Assembly: GCA_041686935.1 (NCBI GenBank)
Contig: JAWLCW010000018.1
Span: 1 to 64,000, forward strand
Direction of reading: 5' to 3'
Source: Mariniphaga sp041686935
GTDB lineage: Bacteria; Bacteroidota; Bacteroidia; Bacteroidales; Prolixibacteraceae
Length of the DNA: 64,000 nucleotides
Part shown: positions 8,602 to 18,000 of the stretch, one piece after another
How the letters are laid out: every line of letters starts with the position of its first letter
Position numbering within the stretch: the stretch's first letter is position 1
The notes under the pieces: model-generated
What the model was told of the DNA's origin: nothing
Database searches by the model: none
The model's input: the letters and a program-made list of their open reading frames with translations, nothing else
Translations under genes and position numbers: made by a program

Positions 8602-9162
8602 TTAACTTCTCCTTTTCCTTATTAACAGGAAAAAATTGAAATCCTTTGGGTCCAGTATTTCCCGCAAATGTTTGTAAGCCCTTCCCACCTGGGTTTTTAC
8701 CGTGTTTTTTGAAATGTGCAGTTTGTCGGCAATCTCCTGGTAGGACAAGGATTCGAAAATGGACAGTTCGAGGACTTTCCGGCACTGGTCGGGCAGTTTT
8801 TTTATGGCCAGGTACAAACGGGCATATTGTTTCTGGTCGTCGAATTCCTTTTCATTTCCCGGGGCCCGGAAATCGTCTGTAATTGGTTCTGTAATCACTT
8901 TCCTTTTCCTGAAATGATCTATGATACTATTGTGCAGCATAATAAAAAGGTAGTGTTTTACCGACGATTGTATGTCAAGGTTTTTCCGGTTTTCCCACAG
9001 TTTGATAAAGCAGTCGGAAACCAGTTCTTCGGCCAGTCCTTGGTTGCCGTTGGTGGATTTGGAGGCATACAGGTACATTTGGTGGAAGTATTTGTCGTGC
9101 AACTTCCTGAGGGCTTTTTTGTCGTTTTGTTTGATGTCCTTCCAAATAATACTGTCTTCCAC
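8602..9162 (-). CDS. ECF RNA polymerase sigma factor (FecI/RpoE-like)
   Basis: An extracytoplasmic-function sigma-70 factor. Region 2 is ALRKLHDKYFHQMYLYA...AEELVSDCFIKLWE and region 4 is AIKKLPDQCRKVLELS followed by the DNA-reading helix YQEIADKLHISKNTVKTQV. I place the start at the GTG at 9160-9162 (VEDSIIWKDI), giving 186 residues, the usual size. The only in-frame ATG, at 9274-9276, would add 38 residues without family character and overlap the divergent permease start. A TATATTTG -7 box lies 40 bp upstream of the GTG. It is the first gene of the sigma-FecR-SusC-SusD locus. The start is uncertain. Confidence 0.9.
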   Translation of the reverse strand: MEDSIIWKDIKQNDKKALRKLHDKYFHQMYLYASKSTNGNQGLAEELVSDCFIKLWENRKNLDIQSSVKHYLFIMLHNSIIDHFRKRKVITEPITDDFRAPGNEKEFDDQKQYARLYLAIKKLPDQCRKVLELSIFESLSYQEIADKLHISKNTVKTQVGRAYKHLREILDPKDFNFFLLIRKRRS

Positions 9163-9201
9163 AACCGGTTTGTTAGATTGAATAACACATAATCTGAATA
9201 G

Positions 9202-9209
9202 CAAATATA
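9202..9209 (-). promoter_or_regulatory. Candidate promoter -7 element of the sigma gene
   Basis: On the minus strand the sequence is TATATTTG, an exact match to the Bacteroidota -7 consensus TAnnTTTG. No TTTG is seen at the expected 17-21 bp upstream; the nearest TTG is 27 bp away. It supports the downstream GTG start of the sigma gene, since the long-form ATG would lie upstream of this promoter. Confidence 0.35.
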
Positions 9210-9259
9210 GTTTTATTTTACTTACCTTAGGCCTTTCAATAAAAATCTGAACCTGTAAA

Positions 9260-10636
9260 ATGAAGATTGCAACCATATCGAAAAAACTGGATGCCCTGTA
9301 CGAGTTCGACCGCGAACCGGTGAGTAAAAATGCACTTCAGGGAATTGGAAATTTTTTGGGAACCTATGCCGGCGAACATGTGGCCGGAACCGAGTTTGTT
9401 ATCGGGATGCTGTTTGTGGCGCATGGTGTGTCGGTTACCGATATGTTCCTGGGCGGTTTAGTCGGCAATATCCTGGCGGTAATCAGTTGGGCGTTTATTA
9501 CGGCGCCAATTGCCGTCAAAGTGCGTTTATCGCTTTACTGGCAACTCAAAAAAATCTGCGGTTCGGTTCTGGTGTTCATGTATAACATTGTAAATGCGCT
9601 GATGTTTTGTTTCCTGGCAGGTGCCATGGTGGCTGTTTCGGCAACTGCCGTTGGAATTCCGTTTAAGGTGGAAATGCCTACTTTGAGTGATATGTACCCT
9701 TCCAGCGTGGGTTGGGTACTGACTGTTTTTGCCGTAGGAGCCGTGATTACAACTTTTGCCATTCTGGGTTTTGAAAAGCTGGCGCGGTTTTCCAAAGTGG
9801 CCGCACCCTGGATGTTTTTCATTTTTGTGGCAGCTGCCATTTCATCATTTCCGAGGTTGGGTGTTCAAACCGATTTGAGCAACTTCTGGGAAGTTGCCCG
9901 CACAAAAATATGGACAGGAACTGCATTGCCCGGGCAGTCGCAGTTTACTTTATGGCATGTTATCTTTTTTACCTGGTTTGCCAATGCGGCCATGCATTTG
10001 GGAATGAGTGACCTCACACTGTTCCGGTACGCAAAAAAATGGCAGTATGGCTTTGCTTCGGCAGTTGGAATGTTTCTGGGACATTATGTCGCCTGGATTT
10101 CTTCCGGTATTTTATATGCAGCCGCCACCAGCGATGCTCCCGGCGAAGTGGCTTATCAGGCTATAGGAATTGCCGGTGCACTGTGTGTGATAGTTGCCGG
10201 CTGGACTACAGCAAATCCAACGCTTTACCGGGCCGGACTGGCACTGCAGGTGGCCTCACCGGGCTGGAGCCGCTGGAAAGTAACGTTGCTGGCCGGATTA
10301 ATCACCACACTGGCCGCACTGTTTCCCGCACTTGTAATGAAACTTCTCGATTTTGTGGCGCTTTACGGCCTTGTTTTGATACCGATGGGCGGAGTTATTT
10401 TTGCCGACTTCTACCTGATGAAAAAATTTGGCCTGAAAGATTATTATGCTGAACGAATGAAAATCAATTTCAACTGGGCAGCCGGACTAACCTGGTTTAT
10501 TCTGCTCGGCGCTGCGCTGGTTATGAATCAGGTGGTAGGTGTGGAATTGTACTTTCTGCCTTTGCCTGCCTGGATATTTTCAATTGGATTATTCGTGTTG
10601 TTGAGTAAAATTTATCAGAAAAAAGCTGCGTTATGA
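9260..10636 (+). CDS. NCS1-family purine/cytosine permease-like transporter
   Basis: A 458-residue integral inner-membrane protein with about 12 hydrophobic helices, starting MKIATISKKLDALYEFDREPV. The N-terminal GIGNFLGTYAGEHVAGTEFVIGM region and later GWTTANPTLYRAGLAL and GGVIFADFYLM resemble the cytosine permease/NCS1 nucleobase:cation symporter family. It most likely imports a nucleobase, vitamin or related compound with H+ or Na+; the substrate is not readable. It is divergent from the sigma gene and overlaps the next small membrane gene by 4 bp (ATGA), indicating translational coupling. Confidence 0.85.
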   Translation: MKIATISKKLDALYEFDREPVSKNALQGIGNFLGTYAGEHVAGTEFVIGMLFVAHGVSVTDMFLGGLVGNILAVISWAFITAPIAVKVRLSLYWQLKKICGSVLVFMYNIVNALMFCFLAGAMVAVSATAVGIPFKVEMPTLSDMYPSSVGWVLTVFAVGAVITTFAILGFEKLARFSKVAAPWMFFIFVAAAISSFPRLGVQTDLSNFWEVARTKIWTGTALPGQSQFTLWHVIFFTWFANAAMHLGMSDLTLFRYAKKWQYGFASAVGMFLGHYVAWISSGILYAAATSDAPGEVAYQAIGIAGALCVIVAGWTTANPTLYRAGLALQVASPGWSRWKVTLLAGLITTLAALFPALVMKLLDFVALYGLVLIPMGGVIFADFYLMKKFGLKDYYAERMKINFNWAAGLTWFILLGAALVMNQVVGVELYFLPLPAWIFSIGLFVLLSKIYQKKAAL

Positions 10637-10818
10637 AACAGATATTACAATTCACTTCACTCATTGGTCTTTTGCTGACCATCCTTCCTCCGGTATTTTT
10701 CTTTTTGGGAAAAATAAGCCATTCTGTTCAGAATTTAATGATGCTACTGGGGGCAGTGATTTGGTTTGTTAGCGCCGTTTTTTGGCTGGGTAGCAAGGCA
10801 AAAGAGGAAGAGATTTAG
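10633..10818 (+). CDS. Small two-helix membrane protein, coupled to NCS1 permease
   Basis: A 61-residue protein with two hydrophobic segments (about 8-27 and 35-53) and a charged C-terminus KAKEEEI. Its ATG overlaps the permease stop in an ATGA junction, so it is almost certainly translated with it. No family is recognised. The context suggests an accessory or stabilising subunit of the permease, which is inference only. Confidence 0.7.
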   Translation: MKQILQFTSLIGLLLTILPPVFFFLGKISHSVQNLMMLLGAVIWFVSAVFWLGSKAKEEEI

Positions 10819-10867
10819 ATTACATTTTTCAGGTTTTGAATATGTTTTTGTTATGTCTCCGTTTGAT

Positions 10868-11200
10868 GTTCAACCCCTTTAGGATCGATTCGGAAGGTGC
10901 CTGATCAACCGTAAATTTCATATACGGCTATTGTTGTTCAATCCTTTCAGGATTTTAACATGGTTGAACAAAAAGTTTGAATAATATCTGTAATTTGAAA
11001 AATAATGGATGAAAAAGGAAAATGCATTGTACAATAGCAAATTAAAATCGCAGGGTTCAGTAAAAAAGGTCGTTGTGAAATACCGGGAAGGTTTAGAAGA
11101 AGAGCAGGACCAGAACCCGAAGGGTTCAACAACAATAGCCGTAGGTGCAACCTACGGGTAAAAGTAGCAGCAATAAAACCGGAACCCTGTAGGGGTTCAA
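10868..11200. repeat. Cluster of dispersed GTTCAAYCCYTTYAGG-type repeats with inverted copies
   Basis: The 420-bp gap after the permease operon holds no gene. It has at least four copies of a motif close to GTTCAACCCCTTTAGG: direct at 10868 and 10938, inverted at 11113-11130 and 11182-11200. The segment TACGGCTATTGTTGTTCAA (10923-10941) recurs as its near-perfect reverse complement at about 11125-11143, enclosing some 180 bp. Local hairpins are CCGTAGGT/ACCTACGG (11139-11157) and GAACCC/GGGTTC (11182-11198). I recall similar palindromic intergenic repeats in other Bacteroidota, sometimes linked with REP-associated transposases; none is encoded here. Confidence 0.65.
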
Positions 11201-11238
11201 TAAAAAGAAACCTGTAATTTTAGAAATCAATTATTTAT

Positions 11239-12135
11239 ATGAATTTTCAATATAACACAATCATTTTAAAAGAAGTTGAATCCCACCTTTCAAAGCAATT
11301 TGGAGAAGATGTAAAAATCTACACTTCAGATTCTTTAGGTGGCGGTTGCATAAATAACGCCTCAAAAATTGAAACCAGCGCAGGACCCTTTTTTCTGAAA
11401 TGGAATAGAAACTGTATGGCCGATATGTTTTCGCGCGAAGCCGAAAGTCTGGAAGAATTGCGGAAGGCCGCAGCCGAGAAACTGGCTGTACCGGAAGTTT
11501 TTGCGGCCAAAGAAGTGGATGATTCTCCCGGATTTCTGGTGCTTGAATACCTGGAACCAGGTTACGGCAAGGGAAATTCCGATGAAATTCTGGGGCGGGG
11601 ACTGGCCACCATTCATGCCTGTTCTTCAGAAAAATTTGGTTTTTACCACAACAATTATTGCGGGATAACGCCTCAGGATAACTTCGGGAAAACCAACTGG
11701 GCTGAATTTTTCAGAGACAACCGGCTGGGTTTTCTTCTACAACTGATACAGAAAGAAAGGCCGCTTCCGGCAGGCGAAATGCAAGTGTATGATCGATTGC
11801 TCAATAGAATACCGGAACTTGTTCCAAAAAATGTTGTACCGGCGCTCATTCACGGCGATTTATGGTCGGGAAATTACATGAATACAACCTGCGGACCGGC
11901 ACTCATCGATCCGGCATCGTATTATGCCGACCGCGAAATGGAAATGGGTATTATGACTATGTTTGGCGGATTTTCGCAACGCTTCTACAGTGCATACAAC
12001 GAAGTTAATCCGCTTCCTGCTGACTGGAGGGAACGCAATCTGCTTTATCAGTTATACCATGTGCTGAATCACTACTATTTGTTTGGAGGAGGATACCGGA
12101 ACCAGGCATTGCAGATTGCAAAGAGCTATATTTAG
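11239..12135 (+). CDS. Fructosamine kinase / APH-fold kinase family protein
   Basis: A 298-residue protein of the fructosamine kinase (ketosamine-3-kinase) family, which phosphorylates ketoamine adducts on proteins or small molecules so that they break down. The N-lobe has LGGGCINNASKIET and the ATP lysine in FFLKWNR. The catalytic loop HGDLWSGN (His205, Asp207) and metal-binding IDPASYYADRE follow. The length matches the bacterial family (about 285-300). It stands between a repeat cluster and a heptamer repeat that begins 3 bp after its stop. It may be co-expressed with the aminotransferase downstream, though a 128-bp repeat-rich gap separates them. Confidence 0.9.
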   Translation: MNFQYNTIILKEVESHLSKQFGEDVKIYTSDSLGGGCINNASKIETSAGPFFLKWNRNCMADMFSREAESLEELRKAAAEKLAVPEVFAAKEVDDSPGFLVLEYLEPGYGKGNSDEILGRGLATIHACSSEKFGFYHNNYCGITPQDNFGKTNWAEFFRDNRLGFLLQLIQKERPLPAGEMQVYDRLLNRIPELVPKNVVPALIHGDLWSGNYMNTTCGPALIDPASYYADREMEMGIMTMFGGFSQRFYSAYNEVNPLPADWRERNLLYQLYHVLNHYYLFGGGYRNQALQIAKSYI

Positions 12136-12138
12136 AAT

Positions 12139-12215
12139 GAAGTCGGAAGTCGGAAGTCAGAAGTCGGAAGTTAGAAGTGGGAAGACCGAAGACGGAAGCT
12201 CGAAGACAGATGACG
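12139..12215. repeat. Eleven tandem 7-bp GAAGTCG-type repeats
   Basis: Eleven contiguous heptamers start GAAG (the last one GATG), with variable last three bases (TCG, TCG, TCA, TCG, TTA, TGG, ACC, ACG, CTC, ACA, ACG). The array begins 3 bp after the kinase stop codon. The same heptamer family occurs at 61959-62111, also directly after a stop codon. Confidence 0.8.
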
Positions 12216-12263
12216 GAAAACAGAGGGAAAAGTTCAGGGATAAAAAATTAAAAAAAACCAAAA

Positions 12264-13412
12264 ATGTTGTCGGAAAGAGCAAAACATATTTCTCCGTTTA
12301 TTGTGATGGAGGTACTGGAAAAGGCTGGGGAAATGGAACGCAGGGGAATCAACGTGGTGCATCTGGAAGTTGGCGAACCCGATTTTGATGTGCCTGATTG
12401 TATTTCAGAAGCTGTAAAACAGGCTTATTCAGAAGGGAGAACGCATTACACACACAGTATGGGCGACCCGGAATTGCGCGCGGAATTGGTAAAAAGGTAC
12501 AAAAAAGAATATGGGGTTACCGTTTCGCCTGACCAGATTCTGGTGACATCGGGTAGTTCGCCGGCTATTTTGCTTGTGTTGGGCGCCTTGTGTGACCCGG
12601 GCGACGAGGTTATTTTATCCGACCCCGGTTATGCCTGCTATCCCAATTTTATGCGCTTTTTGGGAATTAATGCAGTGAAAGTCCCGGTTTTCGAGGAGGA
12701 TGGTTTCCAATACCGGCCCGAAGAAATTTGCCAGCGGATTACAGACAAAACAAAAGCCATTATCATTAACAGTCCCATGAACCCGACCGGAAATCTTTTA
12801 GCACCTGAAGTAATGCAGCAGCTTGGCAAGTACGACATACCCATTATTTCCGATGAAATTTATCACGGCCTGGTTTACGAGGGCAGGGCGCATTCCATGC
12901 TCGAGTTCACAAAAAATACGTTCGTTTTAAATGGTTTTTCAAAACTTTTTGCCATGACCGGGCTTCGGCTGGGATATGTTATTGCCCCAAAAGAGTACAT
13001 CCGGCCTTTGCAAAAGTTTCAGCAAAACCTGTTTATTTGTGCGAGTTCTTCAGCACAGCGTGGCGGTATTGCTGCGTTGCGGTTTGCAGGCGCCGATGTT
13101 CAGCAAATGAGGGAAACCTACAACATGAGACGCAAATATTTGGTAAACCGGTTGCAGCAAATGGGTTTTGACATTAAAGTTGTGCCTACCGGCGCTTTTT
13201 ATGTATTTGTTAATGCAAAGCATTTATCATCCGATAGTTATAAGCTTGCATTTGATATATTGGAAAAAGCGCATGTTGGTGTAACTCCCGGAATCGATTT
13301 TGGAAAGAACGGCGAAGGATTTTTACGATTTTCCTATGCCAATTCAGTTGGAAATATTGAAGAAGGGATGAACAGACTGGAAAAGTACCTTAAAACTTTT
13401 CCCAGTGAATGA
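12264..13412 (+). CDS. PLP-dependent class I/II aminotransferase
   Basis: A 382-residue aspartate-aminotransferase-fold enzyme. Visible hallmarks are VHLEVGEPDFDVP near the N-terminus, TSGSSPAI for phosphate-group contact, NSPMNPTGN, SDEIYHGL with the PLP-binding Asp/Tyr, and the Schiff-base lysine in GFSKLFAMTGLRLGY (Lys227). The arginine for the substrate carboxylate is in FLRFSYANS near the end. Substrate is probably an amino acid; subfamily cannot be fixed by eye. The last 23 bp overlap the 3' end of the convergent nitroreductase gene. Confidence 0.92.
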   Translation: MLSERAKHISPFIVMEVLEKAGEMERRGINVVHLEVGEPDFDVPDCISEAVKQAYSEGRTHYTHSMGDPELRAELVKRYKKEYGVTVSPDQILVTSGSSPAILLVLGALCDPGDEVILSDPGYACYPNFMRFLGINAVKVPVFEEDGFQYRPEEICQRITDKTKAIIINSPMNPTGNLLAPEVMQQLGKYDIPIISDEIYHGLVYEGRAHSMLEFTKNTFVLNGFSKLFAMTGLRLGYVIAPKEYIRPLQKFQQNLFICASSSAQRGGIAALRFAGADVQQMRETYNMRRKYLVNRLQQMGFDIKVVPTGAFYVFVNAKHLSSDSYKLAFDILEKAHVGVTPGIDFGKNGEGFLRFSYANSVGNIEEGMNRLEKYLKTFPSE

Positions 13413-13905
13413 TTTCGTCAAGCAGCTTTCGCTTTTTTTGCGGAATTTCCTCTTCAGCCGGATACCCAAGTGGAATCATAGCAACAGGCTCAATAAAACC
13501 GGGAAGTTTTAGAGCTTCTGCACAACGTTGCGTATCGAAATTACAAACCCAGCAGGTTCCAAGGTTTAAATCGGCGGCCTGAAGGGTAAGATGATCAATG
13601 GCAATGGCTACATCAATTTCGGCAGAATCTTTTCCGTCTATATTTCTTTTCCAGGATTGGGAGTGATCAGCACAGGCAATAATAATTACGGGAGCAGTTT
13701 TGAACCATTCGCGGTGATAAGTGAGATGGATTTTTGCCAGGTTCTCGGGTTGTGTTACCACAATAAAATGCCAGGGCTGAAAATTTACTGCCGAGGGCGC
13801 TAAACGGGCTGCGTCCAGTACCAGCATCAGTTTTTGCTGCTCCACTGGTATATTTTTGAATTTTCTTACCGAATAACGCATGGTTATTAACTGGCTGAAT
13901 CTCAT
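13390..13905 (-). CDS. Nitroreductase-family FMN oxidoreductase
   Basis: A 171-residue flavin enzyme when started at the ATG 13903-13905 (MRFSQLITMRYSVRKF). An upstream ATG would add 24 residues of low-complexity lysine/phenylalanine sequence that does not fit the family. The RYSVRKF motif binds the FMN phosphate; APSAVNFQPWHFIVV and the late LGTCWV and IPLGYP segments are typical of nitroreductases. Likely role is NAD(P)H-dependent reduction of quinones or nitro compounds. It ends inside the 3' end of the convergent aminotransferase gene (23 bp overlap). Confidence 0.9.
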   Translation of the reverse strand: MRFSQLITMRYSVRKFKNIPVEQQKLMLVLDAARLAPSAVNFQPWHFIVVTQPENLAKIHLTYHREWFKTAPVIIIACADHSQSWKRNIDGKDSAEIDVAIAIDHLTLQAADLNLGTCWVCNFDTQRCAEALKLPGFIEPVAMIPLGYPAEEEIPQKKRKLLDEIIHWEKF

Positions 13906-14178
13906 TTTTGCAATTTTTTTTGTAAAAATAAACTTTTCAAATTGAAATAGGAAAACCAAATTTTCTTTAAAAAACAAGAACGAATTGTACTATTAAATTT
14001 CAAATATTCAAAATTTTTTGAATAAAAATTACTTTTTAAAATTAGCAAGAAAAAATGCAGAATACGTAAAATGTTTTAAAACAGACATTTTCGTGTAACG
14101 CATCTGTAACTTGCACCGTCTTTTAATTACAATTAGATTTAAAAAACAAAACTATTGTTTAATTAAAATTTTAAAGCC

Positions 14179-14649
14179 ATGAAAAAATTAAAAATGTTAT
14201 CCGTTTTTGTTATTTGTTTTTTAGCCGTTTCAGTTTCCGTTAATGCAACAGGATTTCGCACAGGGTTCAACGATTATGCCATTGAGGAAGTCGAAAATTT
14301 AAACCTGGGAAAAAGTGTTGAAAAGGTCTGGAATCTCACCTATAATAGTAGTGGAAAACCGGTAACTGTTGTTAAACGCAACACTTCCGACGGTGCAGTT
14401 TATATTGTGAATTCAAAGTTTTTTGAAGTTTGTTATGCCTCTACTTCAAAAGGATTTGGAACAAAAACAGTCAAAAAATCATGGAGCAGTGTTCCCGCTC
14501 AAATCAATGATGTTGTTGTTAATCCTGAAGAATGGAAAAAGCAACAGGTAATTACACCGCAAAAGGTAGATGATGATAAGGCCCTCGGTTTAATTGCCAG
14601 TTACCTGCCCAATTTGCTGAACGAAAATTATACACACCTGTTAAATTAA
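14179..14649 (+). CDS. Secreted protein of unknown function
   Basis: A 156-residue protein with a clear signal peptide (MKKLKMLSVFVICFLAVSVSVNA). The mature part is small, polar and predicted to be periplasmic or secreted. No family is recognised. It contains one cysteine (FFEVCYAS) and ends with a hydrophobic helix, LIASYLPNLL. It is a single-gene unit: a 270-bp AT-rich leader with a weak TAACTTGC -7-like box near 14107 precedes it and a strong terminator follows 28 bp after the stop. Confidence 0.75.
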   Translation: MKKLKMLSVFVICFLAVSVSVNATGFRTGFNDYAIEEVENLNLGKSVEKVWNLTYNSSGKPVTVVKRNTSDGAVYIVNSKFFEVCYASTSKGFGTKTVKKSWSSVPAQINDVVVNPEEWKKQQVITPQKVDDDKALGLIASYLPNLLNENYTHLLN

Positions 14650-14677
14650 ACAGCTAATTAAATAAGCAGAGTGAGTG

Positions 14678-14704
14678 AAACCGCGGGCGACCGCGGTTTT
14701 TTTT
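14678..14704 (+). terminator. Rho-independent terminator, 9-bp stem with GCGA loop
   Basis: AAACCGCGG (14678-14686) and CCGCGGTTT (14691-14699) pair perfectly around GCGA, a GNRA-type tetraloop, and are followed by a run of T to 14704. It ends the secreted-protein transcript. The A-run at its 5' side would give a U-run on the other strand, so it could also stop the convergent zinc-ribbon gene, whose stop codon it abuts. Confidence 0.92.
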
Positions 14705-14885
14705 ATATACATCCGCAAACCAGTCCGTCGGCAAGACTGTCGAGGTATTCATCTGTTACCCTTTTTTCTTCCTGCGTACCTATGCATTTTTTACAAACAG
14801 GCAAATAAACTTCGCGGTTTATTTCAAAGTTGCTGTCGTTGATTTCCTTTTTACACACAAAACATATTTTGGTTGTTTTTTCCAT
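14703..14885 (-). CDS. Small protein with CxxC zinc-ribbon-like motifs
   Basis: A 60-residue protein starting MEKTTKICFVCKKEI; the ATG at 14883-14885 is preferred over a TTG two codons upstream. Cysteine pairs CFVC and CKKC are spaced like a treble-clef or rubredoxin-type zinc site, and the C-terminus carries a further CGCI. Probably a small metal-binding cytoplasmic protein. No specific family is recognised. It is divergent from the HTCS gene, about 200 bp away, and convergent with the secreted protein gene. Confidence 0.7.
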   Translation of the reverse strand: MEKTTKICFVCKKEINDSNFEINREVYLPVCKKCIGTQEEKRVTDEYLDSLADGLVCGCI

Positions 14886-15089
14886 TTTCAAAAAAAAAGT
14901 GAGGTAAAAATAAAAATTATTCTGGCCATTTTTATGAAATTTTCAATGGGAATAATCCGTTTTCCTCTTATTTGATGCAATATCCAGGGAATGTAATAAA
15001 TCATTCATATTTTAGTTTGTATTTACAGTGTTTGAAAGATATGTTGTAGAATATGTTTTTGGAATGAATGATTTTTTATGTTTGCGTGT

Positions 15090-18000
15090 ATGAAAAGTTG
15101 CATCATTTCATTGCTAACTATCCTCCTTTTTGCCGGAAATTGTTTTGGCAAAGACTTCCGGTATTTGCTGACAGAAGACGGTTTACCCGATGGTGAAATA
15201 AATTCAATTGTTCAGGACAGCGCCGGAAATATGTGGTTTGCAACATGGTCCGGACTGGTTAAATACGATGGTTATTATTTTGAAATTTTCAGGCCTGAAC
15301 TTGGAAACCCAATGAGTCTTCCCGAAAAAAAAATCAAGCTGTTGTTTGTCGATTCGCAGGATAATTTATGGGTAAGCACTTCAATGAATCTTTGCCGGTT
15401 TAATAAAAAAAACAAAACATTTTATACTTTTCATTTCGAAGGAATACAGAACAAGGGGATTAATATTATAGGATTATCTGAGTTAAATGACAATCTGGTT
15501 GTACATGCAGTTGACGGAATTTTTCTGATTCCTTTTTCCGAGCTTGACAACACGGATTATATTGTTCCGAAACAGGAAATATTTTCAGAGGGCATACCTT
15601 TTTATGGTTATATTCATTATGCTGCATCGGTTAACAGGGAGAAACTTCTTTTGGTACATCATAATTCATCAGGTTTTAGCCAGGTATATTTTACATCACT
15701 TAAAAAATCTGATGACCAAATGACGATTCAGGTGGATACTTTGCTGCATGTTCAGGGTTTAATTAATGACATCACCTGGGTTCCGGGAGGAAATGTAATA
15801 TATATGGCAACCACCCGTGGAATTATTCCTTATTCAATTGAAAGATCTCAGTTTTTAAAAAATAGTTTTTTTCCAAACTATGATATACAGAAAGTTTATT
15901 ACGCAAGCAATCACAGAATTTATGCCTCATTGCCGGAACCGCGTCTTCTATATCTCGATTTGCATACCGGCTTGACAGGTGATTATGTATCTAATCCAAA
16001 TATTCCCGGCAATTTGCTGGATAATGAAATTCACTCAATCTATGAGGATTTTTCCGGAAATTTATGGGTAGGGCACCAGGGGCAGGGATTAAGTATTAAA
16101 AATCTTAGCCAAAAGAAATTCCAGTCTTTCAAGCGCAATCCCTTCGATGAGGTTTCTTTAAATTCAAATACAATAATGTGTTTTGAAGGCACTGAGAATG
16201 AAATTATTATAGGTTGCAGAAGCAACGGATTAAATATAATTCCCAAAAGGCAGACAACAGGACGGGAAATCCGGTATCAAACTATTCCTATAAAACAAAA
16301 AAACAGTCCGGGCAGCATTAACGACGGAGTTTGGGATATAGCAAAACAATCCGATTCTCTTTTTTGGGTTGGTACCGAAATGGGCTTATTTAAACTTGCA
16401 AGGAACAGAGCGGGCTGGCAACTTGAACCATTTAACGGATATCCGGCGGTTAATCATTCCATCCGAAAGATTTTTATCGATTCAAACAACAATATCTGGT
16501 GCGGAAGTCATGGATTTGGTTTAATTTTTATACCCAACCTGGAGCATAACACGGAGGGTGTTAATTATCAGTATGAATCAATATCCGGTAATCCAGAAAC
16601 TTTATCAGATAATGTTATTCATGATATTTTTGTGGATAACAAGAAACGTTTTTGGGTAGGAACAAACCATGGGTTTAACAGGTTGTCCGGCGATTATGAC
16701 AACCTCGATTTATCAGGCAAAAACAGGCCAGACCTTAAGTTTAAGAGCTACATAGCAGAGAAACCGCTGGAAAGTTATTTAAACAACAACGAAATAAACT
16801 GTTTTTTTGAAAACTTTGATGGAACAATCTGGATTGCAACACAGGGTGGCGGAATTAATATTCTAGACCCGGAATCGGGAAAATTCAAACATATAACCAC
16901 TGAAGACGGTTTACCCTCTGACGATGTCATTGCCCTGTTACCCGATGAAGACGGGAATTTGTGGATTAGCACAGCCAACGGACTTGTTCGGTATAACCGT
17001 TTTGACAATGAACCCAGTTTTACCGTGTTTCATTCGTTTGATGGAATTCAGGGTGAAACCTTTATGATCAATTCTTATTACAAAGCTGCCGACGGACAAA
17101 TGTTTTTCGGCGGGGATAAAGGGTTTACCAGTTTTTATCCGCGCGAAATTCAAATTAATAAAATCGCACCAAAAATATGGCTGACGAATTTCAGAATCAG
17201 AAACCAGATTGTTGAAATCGGGGATACCTTATACCGCAATACTGTTTTCGATAAAAATTTGAATGATGTAAAAGAAATAGTTTTACCCTATAAAAACAAC
17301 AATTTCAGTATAGGTGTATCAGCCCTTCATTTTCAGCATCCGCCCGGCAACAGCATTTCCTATATTCTTGAAGGATTGTTCGATACGTGGTACACCGTGC
17401 CCGCAACCAGCAGGTTCGTATATCTTTCAAATATTCCTCCCGGAACATATACATTCCGCGCACGGACCATAAGTTCCGACAATATTGTTTCCGATGAAGA
17501 AAAATCAATGATAATTGAAATAAGGCCACCCTGGTACCTTACCTGGCTTGCTTTTGTTTTGTACGGTATTTTCGCGGCTGCAGCAACCTTCGGATTTATT
17601 TATGTTTTAATAAACAGGCAAAAACTCATATATCAAAAAAAGATTGATAAAATAGCCATTGAAAACAATGAAAATAAATTGTTGTTCCTAACCAATATTG
17701 CTCATGAATTGAGAACACCGCTGAGCCTTATTATTGCACCCATTGAAGATTTGGCTGCCAACATGAAGGTTGATTCCAAATGGAAAAATCATTTGCAGCT
17801 TATTTCAAGGAATTCAAATTATTTATTGAGACTAATCAACCAGATTATTGATTTCAGAAAACTCAATGCAGGAAAACTCACTTTTCAGCCTCAAAGCGCC
17901 GACATTGTGAGGGTAGTAAAAGATGTTGTTTTAAATTTCAAAGGTTTTGAATCGGGGAGGAATGTGAATCTGCAGATAAAAATTCCGCCAGATCCGCTCT

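Noticed and set aside
8716..9192. 158-residue plus-strand frame opposite the sigma gene
   Set aside because: The minus strand encodes recognisable sigma regions 2 and 4; the antisense frame is phenylalanine/valine-rich without motifs.
9163..9276. Upstream ATG start for the sigma factor
   Set aside because: The extra 38 residues lack sigma character, contain the -7 promoter box and overlap the divergent permease start.
12139..12215. Heptamer array as a CRISPR or protein-coding region
   Set aside because: No constant repeats with unique spacers, and the short frame through it has no conserved feature; it starts right after a stop codon.
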